A DNA stretch of 64,000 nt from Muricea muricata (taxonomy: Eukaryota; Cnidaria; Anthozoa; Malacalcyonacea; Plexauridae), in NCBI GenBank assembly GCA_963855995.1, contig OY979731.1, forward strand, positions 4,806,942 to 4,870,941, given 5' to 3'. A model generated the notes under the pieces. It saw only the letters and a program-made list of their open reading frames with translations, had not been told where the DNA came from and made no database searches. Position 1 is the first letter of the stretch; each line of letters opens with the position of its first letter. Made by a program: the position numbers and the translations under genes. Below are positions 38,162 through 51,194 of the stretch, piece after piece.

Positions 38162-38526
38162 ATCAGATTTCAACTTGTCATACATCGCAGCAATTGTGTC
38201 GAGGAGAAAATACTTCTATAATCTTTGGATTCGTGTTGTTGGCGTTTGTAGTTTATTTTTTTAAACTGTATACGATAAGAGATACTAAAGGACGCCGAGC
38301 CGGGATTGTTAGTGCGAAATACAGAGTAACAAGTACCGCGCAAAACGACGGCAAAATGTGTAAACAATGTTCCGAGTTGACTGAGACGTATCTTGATGAG
38401 GAAATACATCCACGTTATCATGTTTGGTATAACGACGACAAGAATAATTCAAAGATAAGTCAAAGACTCGTCTATACGCGTATATTTAACAATACAATTC
38501 CCAAATTGATCCGATATGGCTGCTAG
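38158..38526 (+). CDS. Hypothetical small membrane protein
   Basis: A 122-residue open frame. One hydrophobic segment (SIIFGFVLLAFVVYFFKLYT, about residues 20-40) could span a membrane. It is followed by a charged region with CKQC and an acidic/aromatic stretch ending IPKLIRYGC. No family is recognised. The ATG lies at the edge of the palindromic element, so the true 5' end may be elsewhere (an AG acceptor-like site precedes AAAATACTTC at ~38209). It lies in DNA present in unit copy 2 but missing from copy 3. Composition is less AT-rich than the flanks, which is why I list it. Confidence 0.3.
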   Translation: MDQISTCHTSQQLCRGENTSIIFGFVLLAFVVYFFKLYTIRDTKGRRAGIVSAKYRVTSTAQNDGKMCKQCSELTETYLDEEIHPRYHVWYNDDKNNSKISQRLVYTRIFNNTIPKLIRYGC

Positions 38527-39834
38527 TATGCGCTGTATCTGTGACACATGTAATACACATAAAACATTAGACAATACAAAGCATATAATATATACTGATT
38601 TTGATAGATATCCTTTTATATAGAGGATTATTTACTGTTCTTGAACATTTTTAAAAGAAGTATATGTCTAGAAGTAATGACTTTTTAAACATGTTGCAAA
38701 AAATTAGTGTATAACGTATGTTTAATATATTGTAATTGTTTTTGTATTTATAATGTAAAATTTCTGTGCATATTGTTAAGGCCCTGTTTAGGGTAGGTAT
38801 GCAAGTCGCTCCTTTTATTTTAAAGATACAGAATATGTTGTTTCTTACAAACAATGCTGTGTCCCTCTTTTGACATCTGATTATTATTTTTCCCTCACAT
38901 GTATAAGCTGTCGCAATTACGACAAAGTTTATGTCACCAATTTAAAATTTTCCCTAACAGGGCCTTACAATTTCTTACTTCATATGTATGCATTGCTGTT
39001 ATTATAATACAGATATTGTACATAATATAACAATGAACAATGTGCAAATTTCTGTTGCAAAAGGAGATATTTCACTGCATGGGGCTGATCTTGGACATTC
39101 ACCTTTTTCGTATTAAATTAAATTTTGTAGAAATTCTTCTGTATCTCACTCTTTTATATCCCAGTATTCAAGTTGGGCTGTGAACATTGAAGATAAGTAA
39201 CCCAGTAGTTATTGCAAAGCTGTTTTACATGGTTTTTGCGTGATTAAGAGTTTCATAAAGTCAAAATGTTATAAATTCGCTTATCTATTGTGCCCTGAGC
39301 AACACTGACATTTTGAAGTTCGCAGATGCTTTGCGTTACAGGTACACTGCATTATACTTGCATCGGTGCAAACGTTAACATTCTAATGGAATGTTCAGAG
39401 GTTATGTAATATTTTAGGCATAAATTGTATATGTATCAGCGAATAAAGCAATTATGAGAGCCCGTTTTAATGCCTTTTAAAATAAACGCGAGAACGAAAC
39501 ACCTATACTTATGATCGCTTGACAGTTGCCAACACCCAACATAGTTTACTTATCGACACTCGTGCTTTCGGAATTCAAACGCTAACAATAATAAATGAAA
39601 TGAAACACACAAAATAGACAAAAATCGATAATTTTAGATTAAAAAGTTTATATTGTCGTTCATAGCAATCAAATCTCACTCCTTGCATTTGAAATGTATC
39701 ACTTGTATGTGGAAGCATGTAATTTGATACTTTCCCCACCCTATAAAGTAACGGATTTTTTAAAGAGTCACGTGACCAGCTCCGACCAGGGTCTTTCCTG
39801 AAGCGCCGGGCGTAGGTAAAGAGCCTGGGTACGA
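38527..39834. other. AT-rich stretch inside the copy-2 insertion complex
   Basis: No coding or RNA feature seen. Two related AGGGCCTTA / TAAGGCCCT words at ~38780 and ~38960 stand in opposite orientation. It ends in CCTGGGTACGAGGTTG, a terminal word shared with other local hAT-like elements (13094, and 47083 in inverse). Confidence 0.35.
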
Positions 39835-39843
39835 GGTTGACCC

Positions 39844-40669
39844 ATAGAGATTATAAAAGAATAGAGTCGGCATCGCGGGACGAACTGCGGGACAAATTGA
39901 ACAAATCTAATGGGGGGCAAATTTAGGTCCCGGATGTATAGCGATGAAAGCATACTGTTTTTGTCAATTTTTGCTTGTTTTTATGACCATGATGCACACA
40001 GATACTGACTACACTAGGAAAACATGTTTTTAGCTTTCTAGTTTTTGTAATTTTAGGTGCAGACAGCCAGATTTTTGTGTAAATATCAGAGTTTTTCAAC
40101 CTCAGGTTCTCCCTAGCAACGCATAGCAACCAGTTTTTCACCGGCTTTTCACAGCGAGGGTTTGCAAAATATCTGCCAAAATATCTCACATCTGGACACA
40201 AATTGAACTTTTTTGCCTTCAGGCAGTTATCAAAATTGTTTTAGAGGTGCAACAAGGTGTACAGCCACAATACTGCGATCTATTTAAACTTTAAAGACTT
40301 TTCAAGTGTGTTCATTTGATTTTTCGAATACAAAAATTGCATTTTCGCTAACAAATACTCAATATTAAACATACCCAATTTTATCCAGTATTCAAAACAC
40401 AAAATTCAAACCTTTCAAGGCAATCCCGCACTAATCTTTAACATTTTCGCCTTAGTTTTTATTAAAAAAACTCTTAGTGCGAAAAAATCGGAAAAAGTTT
40501 TTTCTCAGCTTTCTCAATCTGTTGTTGTGAACAGTCGATCAACAGCCAATAGGTGTAAGATGCTACATCCGGGTCTTAAATTTGCCCCCCATTAGCGAGC
40601 TTCAATTTGTCCCGCGAGCTTGACTGAATTGTAATCAGGATGCCGCCTCTATTCTTTTATAATCTCTAT
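39844..40669. mobile_element. Mutator-like MITE with 9-base direct repeats
   Basis: The long ends ATAGAGATTATAAAAGAATA and the inverse TATTCTTTTATAATCTCTAT continue inward through GCGGGAC.AATT and a CCCCCATTAG stretch. GGTTGACCC stands directly on both sides (39835-39843, 40670-40678), fitting the 9-base target duplication of Mutator-like elements. No transposase frame. Confidence 0.65.
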
Positions 40670-41134
40670 GGTTGACCCTGTGTATGAAAATTTATTAAAT
40701 AAATATGGCGGAAATCTCTGCAGTGGATTTTGCATGCTTCAATTATTTTGATGGTTGTCGAAAACGAAAACAGAGGCGAAGAAACTCAAACAAGAAATTT
40801 AGAATGCATTTACAACTATTGGTGTACATCACATCAAAAAGACAAAACCCATCCAATAGCTGATGTTAAGTGAACAGGAGGTACGGAAGTTCCTTCATCA
40901 AAATATTATTTTAATGTGCACATAAATCTTGCTCACTTGTTCATGTTAGAAATAATGTTTTGTTTTGAGCACTAAACTTTTTTTTTGGGCAGTTGATCAA
41001 AAATACCATTTCGGCGTAGTTTCCTTGTAAAGTCCGACCGAATTAACTCCAGTGTTGAACGCAACTACAAAATTGCACCATACAGTATGTTATGTGTTGG
41101 TGACTTTCACATAGTCCCTTAATTGTTGGCGAGT

Positions 41135-42950
41135 AAACGTTTCTTTCTCTGTGGTAAGAAAAGCAATACTATACCTTGTCTTTTCTTCCAAGAAGGTTAT
41201 ATTTTTTGAGTGCAGTGAATATTTGCATGAATTTAATATAAGGAGAGTCAGAAACTATAGGGAGTTCAACGGATTCATGATATCATACCTGTTAACGAAC
41301 ACTGTTTAATTTCAAAAGGTCAGTACTAAGAAGTTAGGCTGCAAAACTGATTCAAAAACAAACATGATATGAATACAGTCACAAGAATTACTGAAATTTC
41401 AAGCAAGTTCATCATTTAGTAATTCGGATATTGTCTGTTCAGTGTTTAAGTAGCGATATTTACATGGGTAAGGCTCCCTAGGACAGAGGGTACCTAGGAC
41501 ATAAGGGTTCCCAGAGCACATATCAGATGGGTAGCCACCACTTCTAACATTTTTAAACTGAACTAAAGGTTTAGAGAGCCTTGGACAGTTCCTATAACTT
41601 GAGCGATTATATTTATATTGAATGAGTTTATGGGGCATGAAAATGACCTTTAAGAGTACTTCAACCCAAAAAACGATTTTATTTTAGTAACAAATAAGAG
41701 AAGTTATAATGTTCTAATTATAATGTGGTATGCACTTATGTATTTAATTGTTCTTGATATTCATAGCAAGTTGTCGCTTGAAGATGGACAGTAAAACTGA
41801 TCGAATGGTTGATAAATGTTAAAAAAAACTCTGAAAAATCTTAGTTTAAAACAAAAATTAAACTATATAATTCAAATCAATTGCAATAAAGGAGACGGGA
41901 ATTTGTCACGCAAAGTATTAATTATTGACAGTGTAACTTAAATTTATTCTGTGAATAAATTAGCTAATTAACTTTCCGGAGTATCTGCAGGCATGAGTAT
42001 ATAATCAGGAACTGCAGGAAGTCAAATATTAACTTACATCTGTCAGTCTAGATATAGCATTTGATCTCACAAAGTGATTTCGCATTTAAGTCTATGTTGT
42101 ATTTTCGCTAAGTAGTAGTCTATATATAGTTGTAAAGTAATGAATACAATAATAGCTAGGAAAAGTAGTTTTGAGCTAATTCATTTTAGTACATCATGCA
42201 TGGCTGTAGACTGCATGCAGTATCTGTTCAGGGTTTGAATACAATTGACAACATATTTACATTTTCTGAATGATAAGTGCATTCTAAACCCGATTAATGC
42301 GACCATGATAAAATAGGTTCAAGATCGCCGAGGTTGCACGAAAAACGTTGAAAAGCATCAAAAAGAGTCGTAGGGAACGTCGACTATAACATAATGTAGG
42401 CCTACTTTACATTATATATCAACCTTGAGGATGCAGGCAATTCCATTTATAAATCTTGAAGTGGTCATGGATAAGTTCTTATTTTCAGCATTCAACAAGA
42501 AAGTATTTCTTTGTGAGACAAGCAATTGCACATTCTATGTGGAACACTTTCTAGCATGTTATTTAGAAAGTTAATAACTTTTCTGCGTTCTTCCCTCGGG
42601 CTCCTACATTTAGGATTTATTTATATTTTTTTCTAGAAGAACCTTAGGTTTTCAAACTGTCTGTACTCACAATTCAAACAAATCAGTTCAGTGTGCTGGT
42701 ATTTGTCGTGTATTAATTGCGGTTTCTAATATTATCAAGTCATGAAAATGTGTGAAATTGGTGTGTTGGAAGGCATCAACTGCAATACTGCATTGCCTAA
42801 CCAAGGTTGTGTGTTTCTCATTCTCGTCGGGCATAGCCTGAAGGCCAATTAAAGAGCATCAAAGCAGACCTTCATCGCCACGAACATAATGATGTCAGAT
42901 TGGGTTTTAACTGAATGACAGATACAAATGATATACTGATGTTCGTAGTA
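41135..42950. repeat. Duplicated blocks B and C, copy 3
   Basis: 41135-41860 matches block B; 41875-42950 matches block C. The junction at ~41870 lacks the 30.25-32.2 kb DNA, which includes the coding exons of the minus-strand gene, so that gene is gutted here. It directly follows peptide unit copy 2. Confidence 0.7.
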
Positions 42951-44800
42951 ATTGGTTTTTCTAACAATCTCTTATGTGCCATGAAGATAAATTTCGTAAA
43001 GCAAAATATTTGGAATTCGTCACAAGAAAGTTTTTTTTTTCCAGTTTGTGTAAGTGATACAATTTCCTCAATTTAATATTGACACGATTTCTTAATTATA
43101 CTGGGACAGTAGACGTTTAAGCTACACCGGAAGACGAATCTCATTAACTATTGCCATTATTATTTTGACTAATTTTCAACAGTCATGTTTTTAATCCTGC
43201 CAGTCTCTATTGCCCTTGTTCGTATACAGGCAGCTTGAGTTATAAGGTCATATTTGGGAAGTTAAAAAAGGTTCATTGTAAAAATGCGCTACAAATTAAA
43301 CGTTTAAGAAGTGATCAAACAACTTATAAAAATACATATTGATCTAGCTTTGATCTTCCATGCACGTATGTATACGCGCAGGCGGAAAACTGAAAATCTT
43401 CCTGAATTTTATTAATGAAATTGTTGCTTAATGGCAAGAGATACTCCGGGCAGAAAATTTTCTTAGCTTTGTTGAAAAAATGAAAGCACAAGGAAGAGCA
43501 TTAAATAAAGCCATAACTAAATAGCACAAATTTTTGAAAATTATTTAATAAAGCTAACGATGCGTTGGTGTACTCTGAAGGTGTTGCATGCAAGTGGACA
43601 ATCCTGGCCAAAACTGTGTGGCCATGAAGTAAGCTTTCTAAAGAGAGCGTCACATTTGTTGAGCGCTGATGTCCACTTTGATAACTCTCCCCTCTCCCTT
43701 CTCAAAGTTGTGCATGATATGCAACAGTGGTTTGAGGGAGGGTGTGGAGGGAGATTTTTTGGACGAAGTTACAACAAGATGCGCCGTGTTAATTGAACTC
43801 TACAATTGCTGTCCACGCGTTTTGTTGGTATACTCCGAAGATGTTACATGCAAGTTTAGAAACGTTAGTTTCACAGGATAATTATAAAGGATTTGTTCTG
43901 TTTAGTTATATGTTATTTAAAGCTCTTGTCTGGGCTTTGATATTTTTAACGAAGCTCAATTTTATTACGGTGGAATGCAATCTTATTAAAGCGTCCATTA
44001 AACGTCTGTATATATGAAGCTTATAAATGTATTTTAATCAAATAAAGTTATGTATAATTCTAAACAAAATCAATATTCCAACTTCCTGGTATACACACAA
44101 CAACATTGAGTAAACAATACTACGCATAAACAATACAATGATATAAGCACGACTCATCTTGGAGTGATCTGTCATGGTAATATTTATCTAACTCTCGCGC
44201 TCTCGACCTCTGAAATGTTCATGCATTTTCTCACGTTCAATCGATTTTGCGATCTAGGGCCGTTTTTTAAAAGTCTTAACTTACTTTTAACTATCCGTTT
44301 CTTTGTTAAATAGAAAATATCAGCATATAACCACACGAATGCGCGATTCCTGGTCGATTTATTCCTGACTATAAGTAAGGAACAGACATAGGTCCTGAGA
44401 ACTTGGGATTTACGACTTTCAAGGTATCTATCTGATATGTCGTCTTTCAAACAAGAATCTATCGACCTTAAAGACCTAAAGTCGAGGTTTTATCTAGCTA
44501 TCTATTTAGGATCACTATCGGAGTCAGTGACCGCGGTATATGAAAGACAACACTTTAAATTGGAAAAACAATTTTTTACTTCGTAACGTAGTATATTACA
44601 TAAAGTATATCGAATATATAATTTAACGAGCTAATTAGGCATGCAAAAAACCTTTGATCGGAGTCGTAACAATAACTACATTATAAACATTACCATTCAG
44701 GTCGAAAGCTAATTGGCATTGTGTACCAAATACTGTGAGTGAATTACCAACTTAAAAAGTTCAAGCACTCTTTATCAGTTTTTGCTCGGAATTCCAATTC
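42951..44800. other. Intergenic, imperfect 260-bp tandem echo
   Basis: GGTGTACTCTGAAGGTGTTGCATGCAAGT near 43566 recurs imperfectly near 43824. A 78-residue frame (43560-43796) between them has no known domain. Nothing else is recognised. Confidence 0.35.
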
Positions 44801-44804
44801 TTAA

Positions 44805-46559
44805 AGTGCATATGGCATAATTACCATTCTTTTTCCAAAAACCCGCCATAACAACACGATTCGAATGCTGTATTCCATACTTCGAACGGTTAAATACTTC
44901 CAGAGATATTTGGCTTCAAACACGCCAAAAATTGGGTTTTTGAAATTATGGCCGGGAGAAAAGAGGCTGGGTCGAATTAGCTCTGTGACGTCATACCGGG
45001 AACACGTCTCAATACTGCATATAAAAACAATACAAAAATATAGTCATATGCGAAGCAAAAAATAGCCAAAAATAATTACTTTTGGGGATATTTGTTTCTA
45101 TATGAACTTGTACATTCAAGACGACTGAAAACTCATCATTGTATCTTGGAAACTGAAGGAAACAGCTGAAATTTAGAGAATTGAGTCAAATGCAACGCTG
45201 GCATTGAGTCAGGCGTCATGTGTCACATAACGCGTCTGTTTAGAAAGGAATTCTTCGCTTTGAAGTTGTAAAAGCACCGGACAAGGTGATATACAGGCAT
45301 GAATACATAGAACACAAGGATATTGAATCGCTAGCTGAGTAGACGCGTGAAAAAGTCGCAAGCACTCGTGTTTTCTTCGTTGATGTAGTTACTGTAAAGA
45401 CCATAAATGCATACTCCTTATGTTGTTTGCAGTATTTGCGCACGCATCATCTTGCCCATATAAATCTAGACGCAAAGCTTTATCAAATGGCCACATTGGA
45501 TGCTGAATACTTGTTATTTTTATGTATGTTATACTTTATTATTATGACTGCGTGAGGTATAGAAAGAGATTGAAAAGTATACTGTAGGGCCGTATTAGGC
45601 TTCTACAACCACCTTATTTACGAATATAGTAATAAACCTAAACCTAAAGGTAAAAAATATTGAGAAACACTACAGTTAGATTAAGCAGCTGCACAATGAT
45701 GCATGTGATACAGGAAAATAAAAAGCTCATCTAAATGCTGACATTTACTCTACTCTCAAAATTTGCTATATAGAGAGAGAGATACAGTGATAAATAATAT
45801 ATCCAATGTATAAAACACATAATGATTCATTGTTGCAAGGATTCGAATTTGATTTACCCATCGAAGACTGCAGACTGCATGCCAGTCAAAAGCTTGTGAG
45901 AAATAAATATTTCAATCAGACAACGTCTACACGATTAGCAGAAGTGTATATCCCAAATATTCGTGGTCATTAACATAAGCACAGTCAACATTGTTAAAAT
46001 ACTTGTGCCATTTAACTTTTTCATGCGCCTACCCAGCTAGCGATTTAATATCCTTGTGTTCTGTGTATTCATGCCTGTATATCACCTTGTCCAATGTGCT
46101 TTTACAGCTTCAAAGCGAAGAATTCCTTTGTAAACAGACGCGTTATGTGACACATGACGCCTAACTAATGCTAACGTTGCATTTGACTCAAATCTCTCAA
46201 TTTGAGCTATTTCCTTCAGTTTCCAAGGTACAATGATGGGTTTTCAGTCGACTTGAATGTACAAGTTTATATACAAACAAATATCACCCAAAAATTAATT
46301 ATTTTTGGCTATTTTTTGCCTCGAACATGATTATATTTTTGTATTGTTTTTATATGCGGTATTGAGACGTGTTCCTGGTATGACGTCACAGAGCTAATTC
46401 GACCCAGCCTCTTTTCTCCCGGCCATGATTTCAAAAGCTCAACTTTGAACCCAAATATCTCTGGAAGTATATATCTGTTCGACGAATGGTATATTTCATT
46501 CGAATCGTCTCGTCACGGTGAATTTTGGGGAAAAAAATGGTGATTATGACATATGCACT
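44805..46559. mobile_element. piggyBac-like element with ~540-bp arms
   Basis: TTAA is on both sides (44801-44804, 46560-46563). The ends are AGTGCATATG and CATATGCACT, and the arms keep inverse similarity for about 540 bp, for example GAGGCTGGGTCGAATTAGCT and its inverse near 46400. The ~700 bp centre has no transposase. Ends resemble the element at 3441-4224. Confidence 0.75.
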
Positions 46560-46563
46560 TTAA

Positions 46564-47189
46564 ATATAACGAAATAGTTCAATGAGACGATCGCCTGTCC
46601 CGATCGTATATGCAATTGCGCACGAACATTCCGCCTTAAGCAAAAAAATAATGAGAGCGAGGATTTGTCAAACTTGCAGATTAGTCAAATAAACACGCGG
46701 GTTCGGTCTTATGAAGCATATAACATAAGATGACTAGATATATGATACGTATAGCGACTTTTGTAACGTTCATATAGAATAACTCTGACTCTGGTCGGTA
46801 TGCATAAGTCGAGCTTCTTGACCAATTGTCAGTATAGGTATCTATAATTTTAGAGCTTTAATAAACATTTTTACAATAATGAAAAACATCATTATCGTAC
46901 GTGTAGATATGGCGTCATTTGCATGCCACGATCTTCGTACAAATGTTTTCGATATCATTGTACCTTGTAGTGGTGTAGACGTCACACACCGCTTTCTAGA
47001 CACGCCTCTTAGATGATAGACGTGTATAGAATGTTGTTATTGAGCCCCTGTGAAGTTGGGGGAGCACTCGATCGCCAATCTCGTACCCAGAGCAATGCCT
47101 GTTCGTGGGTTGAGATATTATGCATTGACTCTGGGGAAATAGTCGTCCCAAACCCCAAAATTTAGGGGTTCAGGTTGTTGTCATCATAG
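46564..47189. other. Intergenic, no gene recognised
   Basis: Only a TCTCGTACCCAG word near 47083, shared with hAT-like ends elsewhere in the window, stands out. Confidence 0.35.
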
Positions 47190-47861
47190 CACAATAGTGA
47201 AGCATAGCACAATACTGAAGATTTTTAAGCATTGAATACGCCAGGCTTGCCGTTTAAGTTTAAATGTATTTATCTTGAATAGACAAACTATTTTGGAAAA
47301 GGTATGGTTTAATTAATAAGCTTACTGGAATTTTGTGATATTTAGCTACATATAATGATTTGTTTATATATAGTAAGGCATGCAAGAGTCGCAAGCCGTC
47401 GTAACTCGAATGATTTTCAGCGACATTTAGGTTTAGATGCCCAACTGGATCAGCCATTTGCATTTAAAAATTACTTCTGAAACTCTACTCCTGAAAACTG
47501 TTTAATCAATCACAGCAGTCAGGGGATTCTATTTCCCCAGATGCAATCCAATCTCAACCAGCAAACAGGCATTGCTGTGGATACGAGATTGTCCAAACGC
47601 TGGAAATGATCTCGACTACAGCCTCGAACAAATCTTGCGCTTTTTTCGTGCTCTCGCAACTTCACGCGCCACAATAACTCGATAAAAAATCCTTAAATTG
47701 TTAATGAGTTTGAGATTGTTTCCATGTTCATCTAGTTAAAGATAGTTTAACAAGCGCAGAACATCTATACATATTATTTTTCCATACATCATCTATACAT
47801 ATATTTCCCATGCCCAAATCTTTCTGTTGACACCTAAACTTCCCCTATTACAACGTTAAGT

Positions 47862-48120
47862 TTCCATATCCTTGTTTGGTTTTGGAATTCACATGACATT
47901 CTTCAAAGGGATTATTAGCGAGCGGAAGCCTTGCAAACATCCTGCGTACAATGTTGTTCCTTAAGCGAATGCCACACAAATTCGATATTTGGCATCCGGT
48001 CCAATAGGTGACAGATCGCATAAAAGAGAGTGAAATAAGCCACGAGAAATCATGCTTCATGCGTGGAAAACGGAAATTTAACAAGAGATAAACTAGCAAG
48101 AGACTAATTAAGAAATAAAG
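47862..48120 (+). promoter_or_regulatory. Conserved promoter/5' UTR of peptide gene copy 3
   Basis: Matches the upstream blocks of copies 1 and 2. TATA-like CATAAAAG is at 48019-48026, 102 bases before the ATG. Confidence 0.6.
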
Positions 48121-48869
48121 ATGAAATTTTGGATAATTTTGGCATTGACAGTAGTTGGGCTTGCTATGTTCCTCCGAGTTGGACACGCCGAAGAAACTGA
48201 AGAATCAGATGACTTTCAACAAAAAGCTTTAGATGAAGTGAAAGATACAGAGCTGTAAGTTAATATGTAACAATATATTTCTGATCAAAATAACGATCTG
48301 ACTATACCTACATGCAACGTAAAATGTTGAAGGGAAGTTGATGAAAAAACTACATTAGTTTTACATGCAAAACCCAACAAAGTCATGGATGCTCATATTC
48401 AATTATTTTAGTTTGAAACCTTTCTATCAAAAAAGGGGAGAATGCCAGGTCTCCCTTCTATGGCTGCGTCTCTGTATCGCAAGTGTTGTATAGCGGGATT
48501 TCACAGCGCCATGTCACACTTCGTTTTTAAACCCGAGGGGGGTATTAACCTGCACAGCAATTGGCACGACCATTGAACTGCGTCCATATATAGGGCTATA
48601 AATACACTACCATATAAAAATTGTCTCATTTCCACGCACTTTTCATTTGCATTTTAAGCTACAAAGACGTTACAGATGTTAACAATGTCCCATCGGGTGG
48701 CGAAGAGAAACCCGCGTTGTTCAAACGCAGACCATTGCGTCGTTTTATACGAATTCGAATTCGACTTCGAAGATTGGTTCCCAAACTACTTTGCTATTGG
48801 GTGACAACTAGTACAGGAGGTAATTTTAAATCTGACAAATGTTCGTTATTAAAGTTTGAATTTATGTAG
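48121..48869 (+). CDS. Arminin-like cationic antimicrobial peptide precursor, copy 3
   Basis: Exons 48121-48254 (donor GTAAGT) and 48659-48869 give 114 residues. The acceptor is TTTTAAG rather than CAG; it is still an AG but weaker. The signal peptide (MKFWIILALTVVGL...) and acidic pro-region (EETEESDDFQQKALDEVKDT) are followed by a strongly cationic block, RRPLRRFIRIRIRLRRLVPK, with 11 Arg/Lys in 23 residues counting from LFK. Then comes LLCYWVTTSTGG and the tail shared with copy 2. Alternating Arg-Ile/Leu with a following hydrophobic patch is typical of membrane-active peptides and is close in style to arminin mature peptides. Expected role: secreted antimicrobial effector. Processing sites are inferred. 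Confidence 0.72.
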
Positions 48870-49574
48870 CCATTTACATAGCCAACATTGAGCCGGCATG
48901 CGCCCTAGACTTATACGCCGGAATGGGGGGGGGGGGGAGCAATCTACAATTCGTAAGAGCTAATTAAGGTTGTTATTTTTCGCGAACTACCGAAAAACTA
49001 ATCACATGGTGTGCAAAGATAATATTTTCTTAGATGGCTTTTTTTAATCCTTTATTTCTCTTGAAACATCCAAAGTCAAAACATCGCACGTTTAGTGTCT
49101 AGGTTTTGTAGAATCTGGTCTAAGCGCTGCATAAAACGCTCCCTGCTCGCTCTGAACAACTTGGCTTAAGATTATCTGCAGAACAAATTCAACACAAAAA
49201 AACATTTCTCAAAGACAAAACCGATATAGCTAATGAATGACAGATCTATTGAAATCACTTTACTGTAATATTGCCTACCTGTTACAACTACATCAACCAC
49301 TTACACACTCTTTATTTAGTACCCCAGCACTTGTGTTCTTTGGGGAAGAAATAAAAGGATATCATACAATAATGTTACAGAATTGATGTAACTGTGCTGA
49401 TGTAAAGAAAATATATTTGCATTATATTCATATACTTGAATTTGAGTTTTTAATTGCGTGAGCCTTATAAGGTCATCCTGTCAACATGACCTAGTCCTAG
49501 CTGGGTTTTCCAAATCAACGAAATTTTCTTAAAAATAATTCTGTGTATGTGTGTGTGGGAGGGGGGGTTGTTTA

Positions 49575-49865
49575 CCATTGACATCAAAAACCCATCTGGC
49601 TTTAAACTATGCAATGGACGCAAAAAATTCAATTGGAACATCTCGTTCGAAACACTTGCTTTTCATTTCCCGTAAGACCGGTAAAATATGGCGAAGATCC
49701 TGGATCTAGTATGAAATCCCAGAAAGTGCCACTGGAACGAAGTAAACCGGTTGAAACGTTTGAACCGTTCAAAGAGGACACCCTTTCCGCTATTACCGGA
49801 ATTTACTCTGGAGGACAGCCTTATGCAAATACGTTGTGAAAACGCCAAGTCCGGCCTCTCAATCT
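49575..49865. mobile_element. Unclassified insertion private to copy 3
   Basis: Absent from the matching place in copy 2 (near 36450). It has a 76-residue frame (49609-49839) of no known family. No terminal repeats were found, so the type is unknown. Confidence 0.4.
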
Positions 49866-51194
49866 GAAGCAAGCGAGAAAAACGAGACAGGGGCGTAATT
49901 GTGAAGACATTGCCGAAGGTGCATCAGAACGCTCAGCTTTTAACACATTCGAGACTTTTCTTTGGAAAAGTTTTTTAAACAGAGTAATAGGCCTGTAGCT
50001 TTAAAAATTTTCACGATCTACTGTAATTTATGGATCGGGGTTACTTTATGAAATGAAACAAACAAGCACACAAAAGAAGTGCATGCTAGTTGACTGCAAC
50101 TTTGGTTCCAAGTTGTTCAGTCCCTAAAGGAGGGTGTAAAAACCGGGGGGCAGTCCCACTATACACTTGTCTTAAAAAGCAGCTACGCGTTTCGTCTACA
50201 TTACAGTTTTTTTACAGATCTATATCACGTTCCTTTAGGTGGCTAGACTAGATCTTATTTCTTTCAAAACCTATGATCCTCCAATATGTTCGACCTCGGA
50301 AAGCCTCGGAAGAATTTTTACTCTTATTGGAACAATTGACCCATAGTTCACGAGTTTGACATCTATTATTCTCATTTCGCTGAGCATTTTCGTCATTTTT
50401 ACTGAGAATCCCGCCTCACGGGCGTAGTACCACTGAATCACATTACATGGCACCAAAATCAAGCATTTCACATTTTCGAATTTCACAAGAACAGATATTA
50501 GCAAATCACCAAAACACTCTTTACCACCCTGCTGAAGGGGTCTTATTTAAGAAACTCCCATCGTCCCAGTGCACAAAGCGTACAGCGTGTCACTGTGGCT
50601 GTACTGCTCAAATCGCAATCTTTTCCTATTTAATATTCTATAGTGCTTTTGCTAATGAATGTTATCAAACATTCCAACCTTCGAACCTTCAAAAACCGGG
50701 ACACTTTCAATTTTCCTGACCCAGTCAAAATACATGCAGATTGCAGACAGAGATTTGCAAATAATGGGCCACTGGCAATCTCGCTTTAGGCATATGTGCC
50801 TAATGTTTGAGTCTTTACAATTTACTTCATGTAACCCTTGAAAAATATATGTGTAGCAATAGAAATAGATGGAGAATGCGAAACTCTCACACTACGCACT
50901 CCATAAGCATAAAAGTGATATCGATTAACAACAAAATTGCGTTAAATTGGCAATTGTTTGGAGCAGCTACACAATTAACATCCACTGAATTTATATGTGT
51001 GGAACAAAACCAGTTAAATCAATATTTATCAACAGTAGCGATATTTGAGGGGTATATGGCCATCAAAACATTGAGTAGTTGGCCTTTAATTCTTCAGCCG
51101 GGACAAAACGAATAAAAATCGGGACAGTGGGACAAACATAGTCTAAATCGGGACAGTCCCGGGCTTAATCGGGACAGTTCGAAGGTTTGTGCTA

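Larger units (their letters stand above)
33525..41134. repeat. Segmental duplication unit D, copy 2 (peptide gene copy 2)
   Basis: Co-linear with 47190-52985 from the word CATAGCACAATA through the peptide gene to GTTGGCGAGTAAAC. It is interrupted by insertions: a hAT-type element at 35396 and a ~3.0 kb insertion complex from 37636 to ~40672. The complex is bracketed by ACCCTGTG on both sides, while copy 3 reads through there. Confidence 0.8.
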
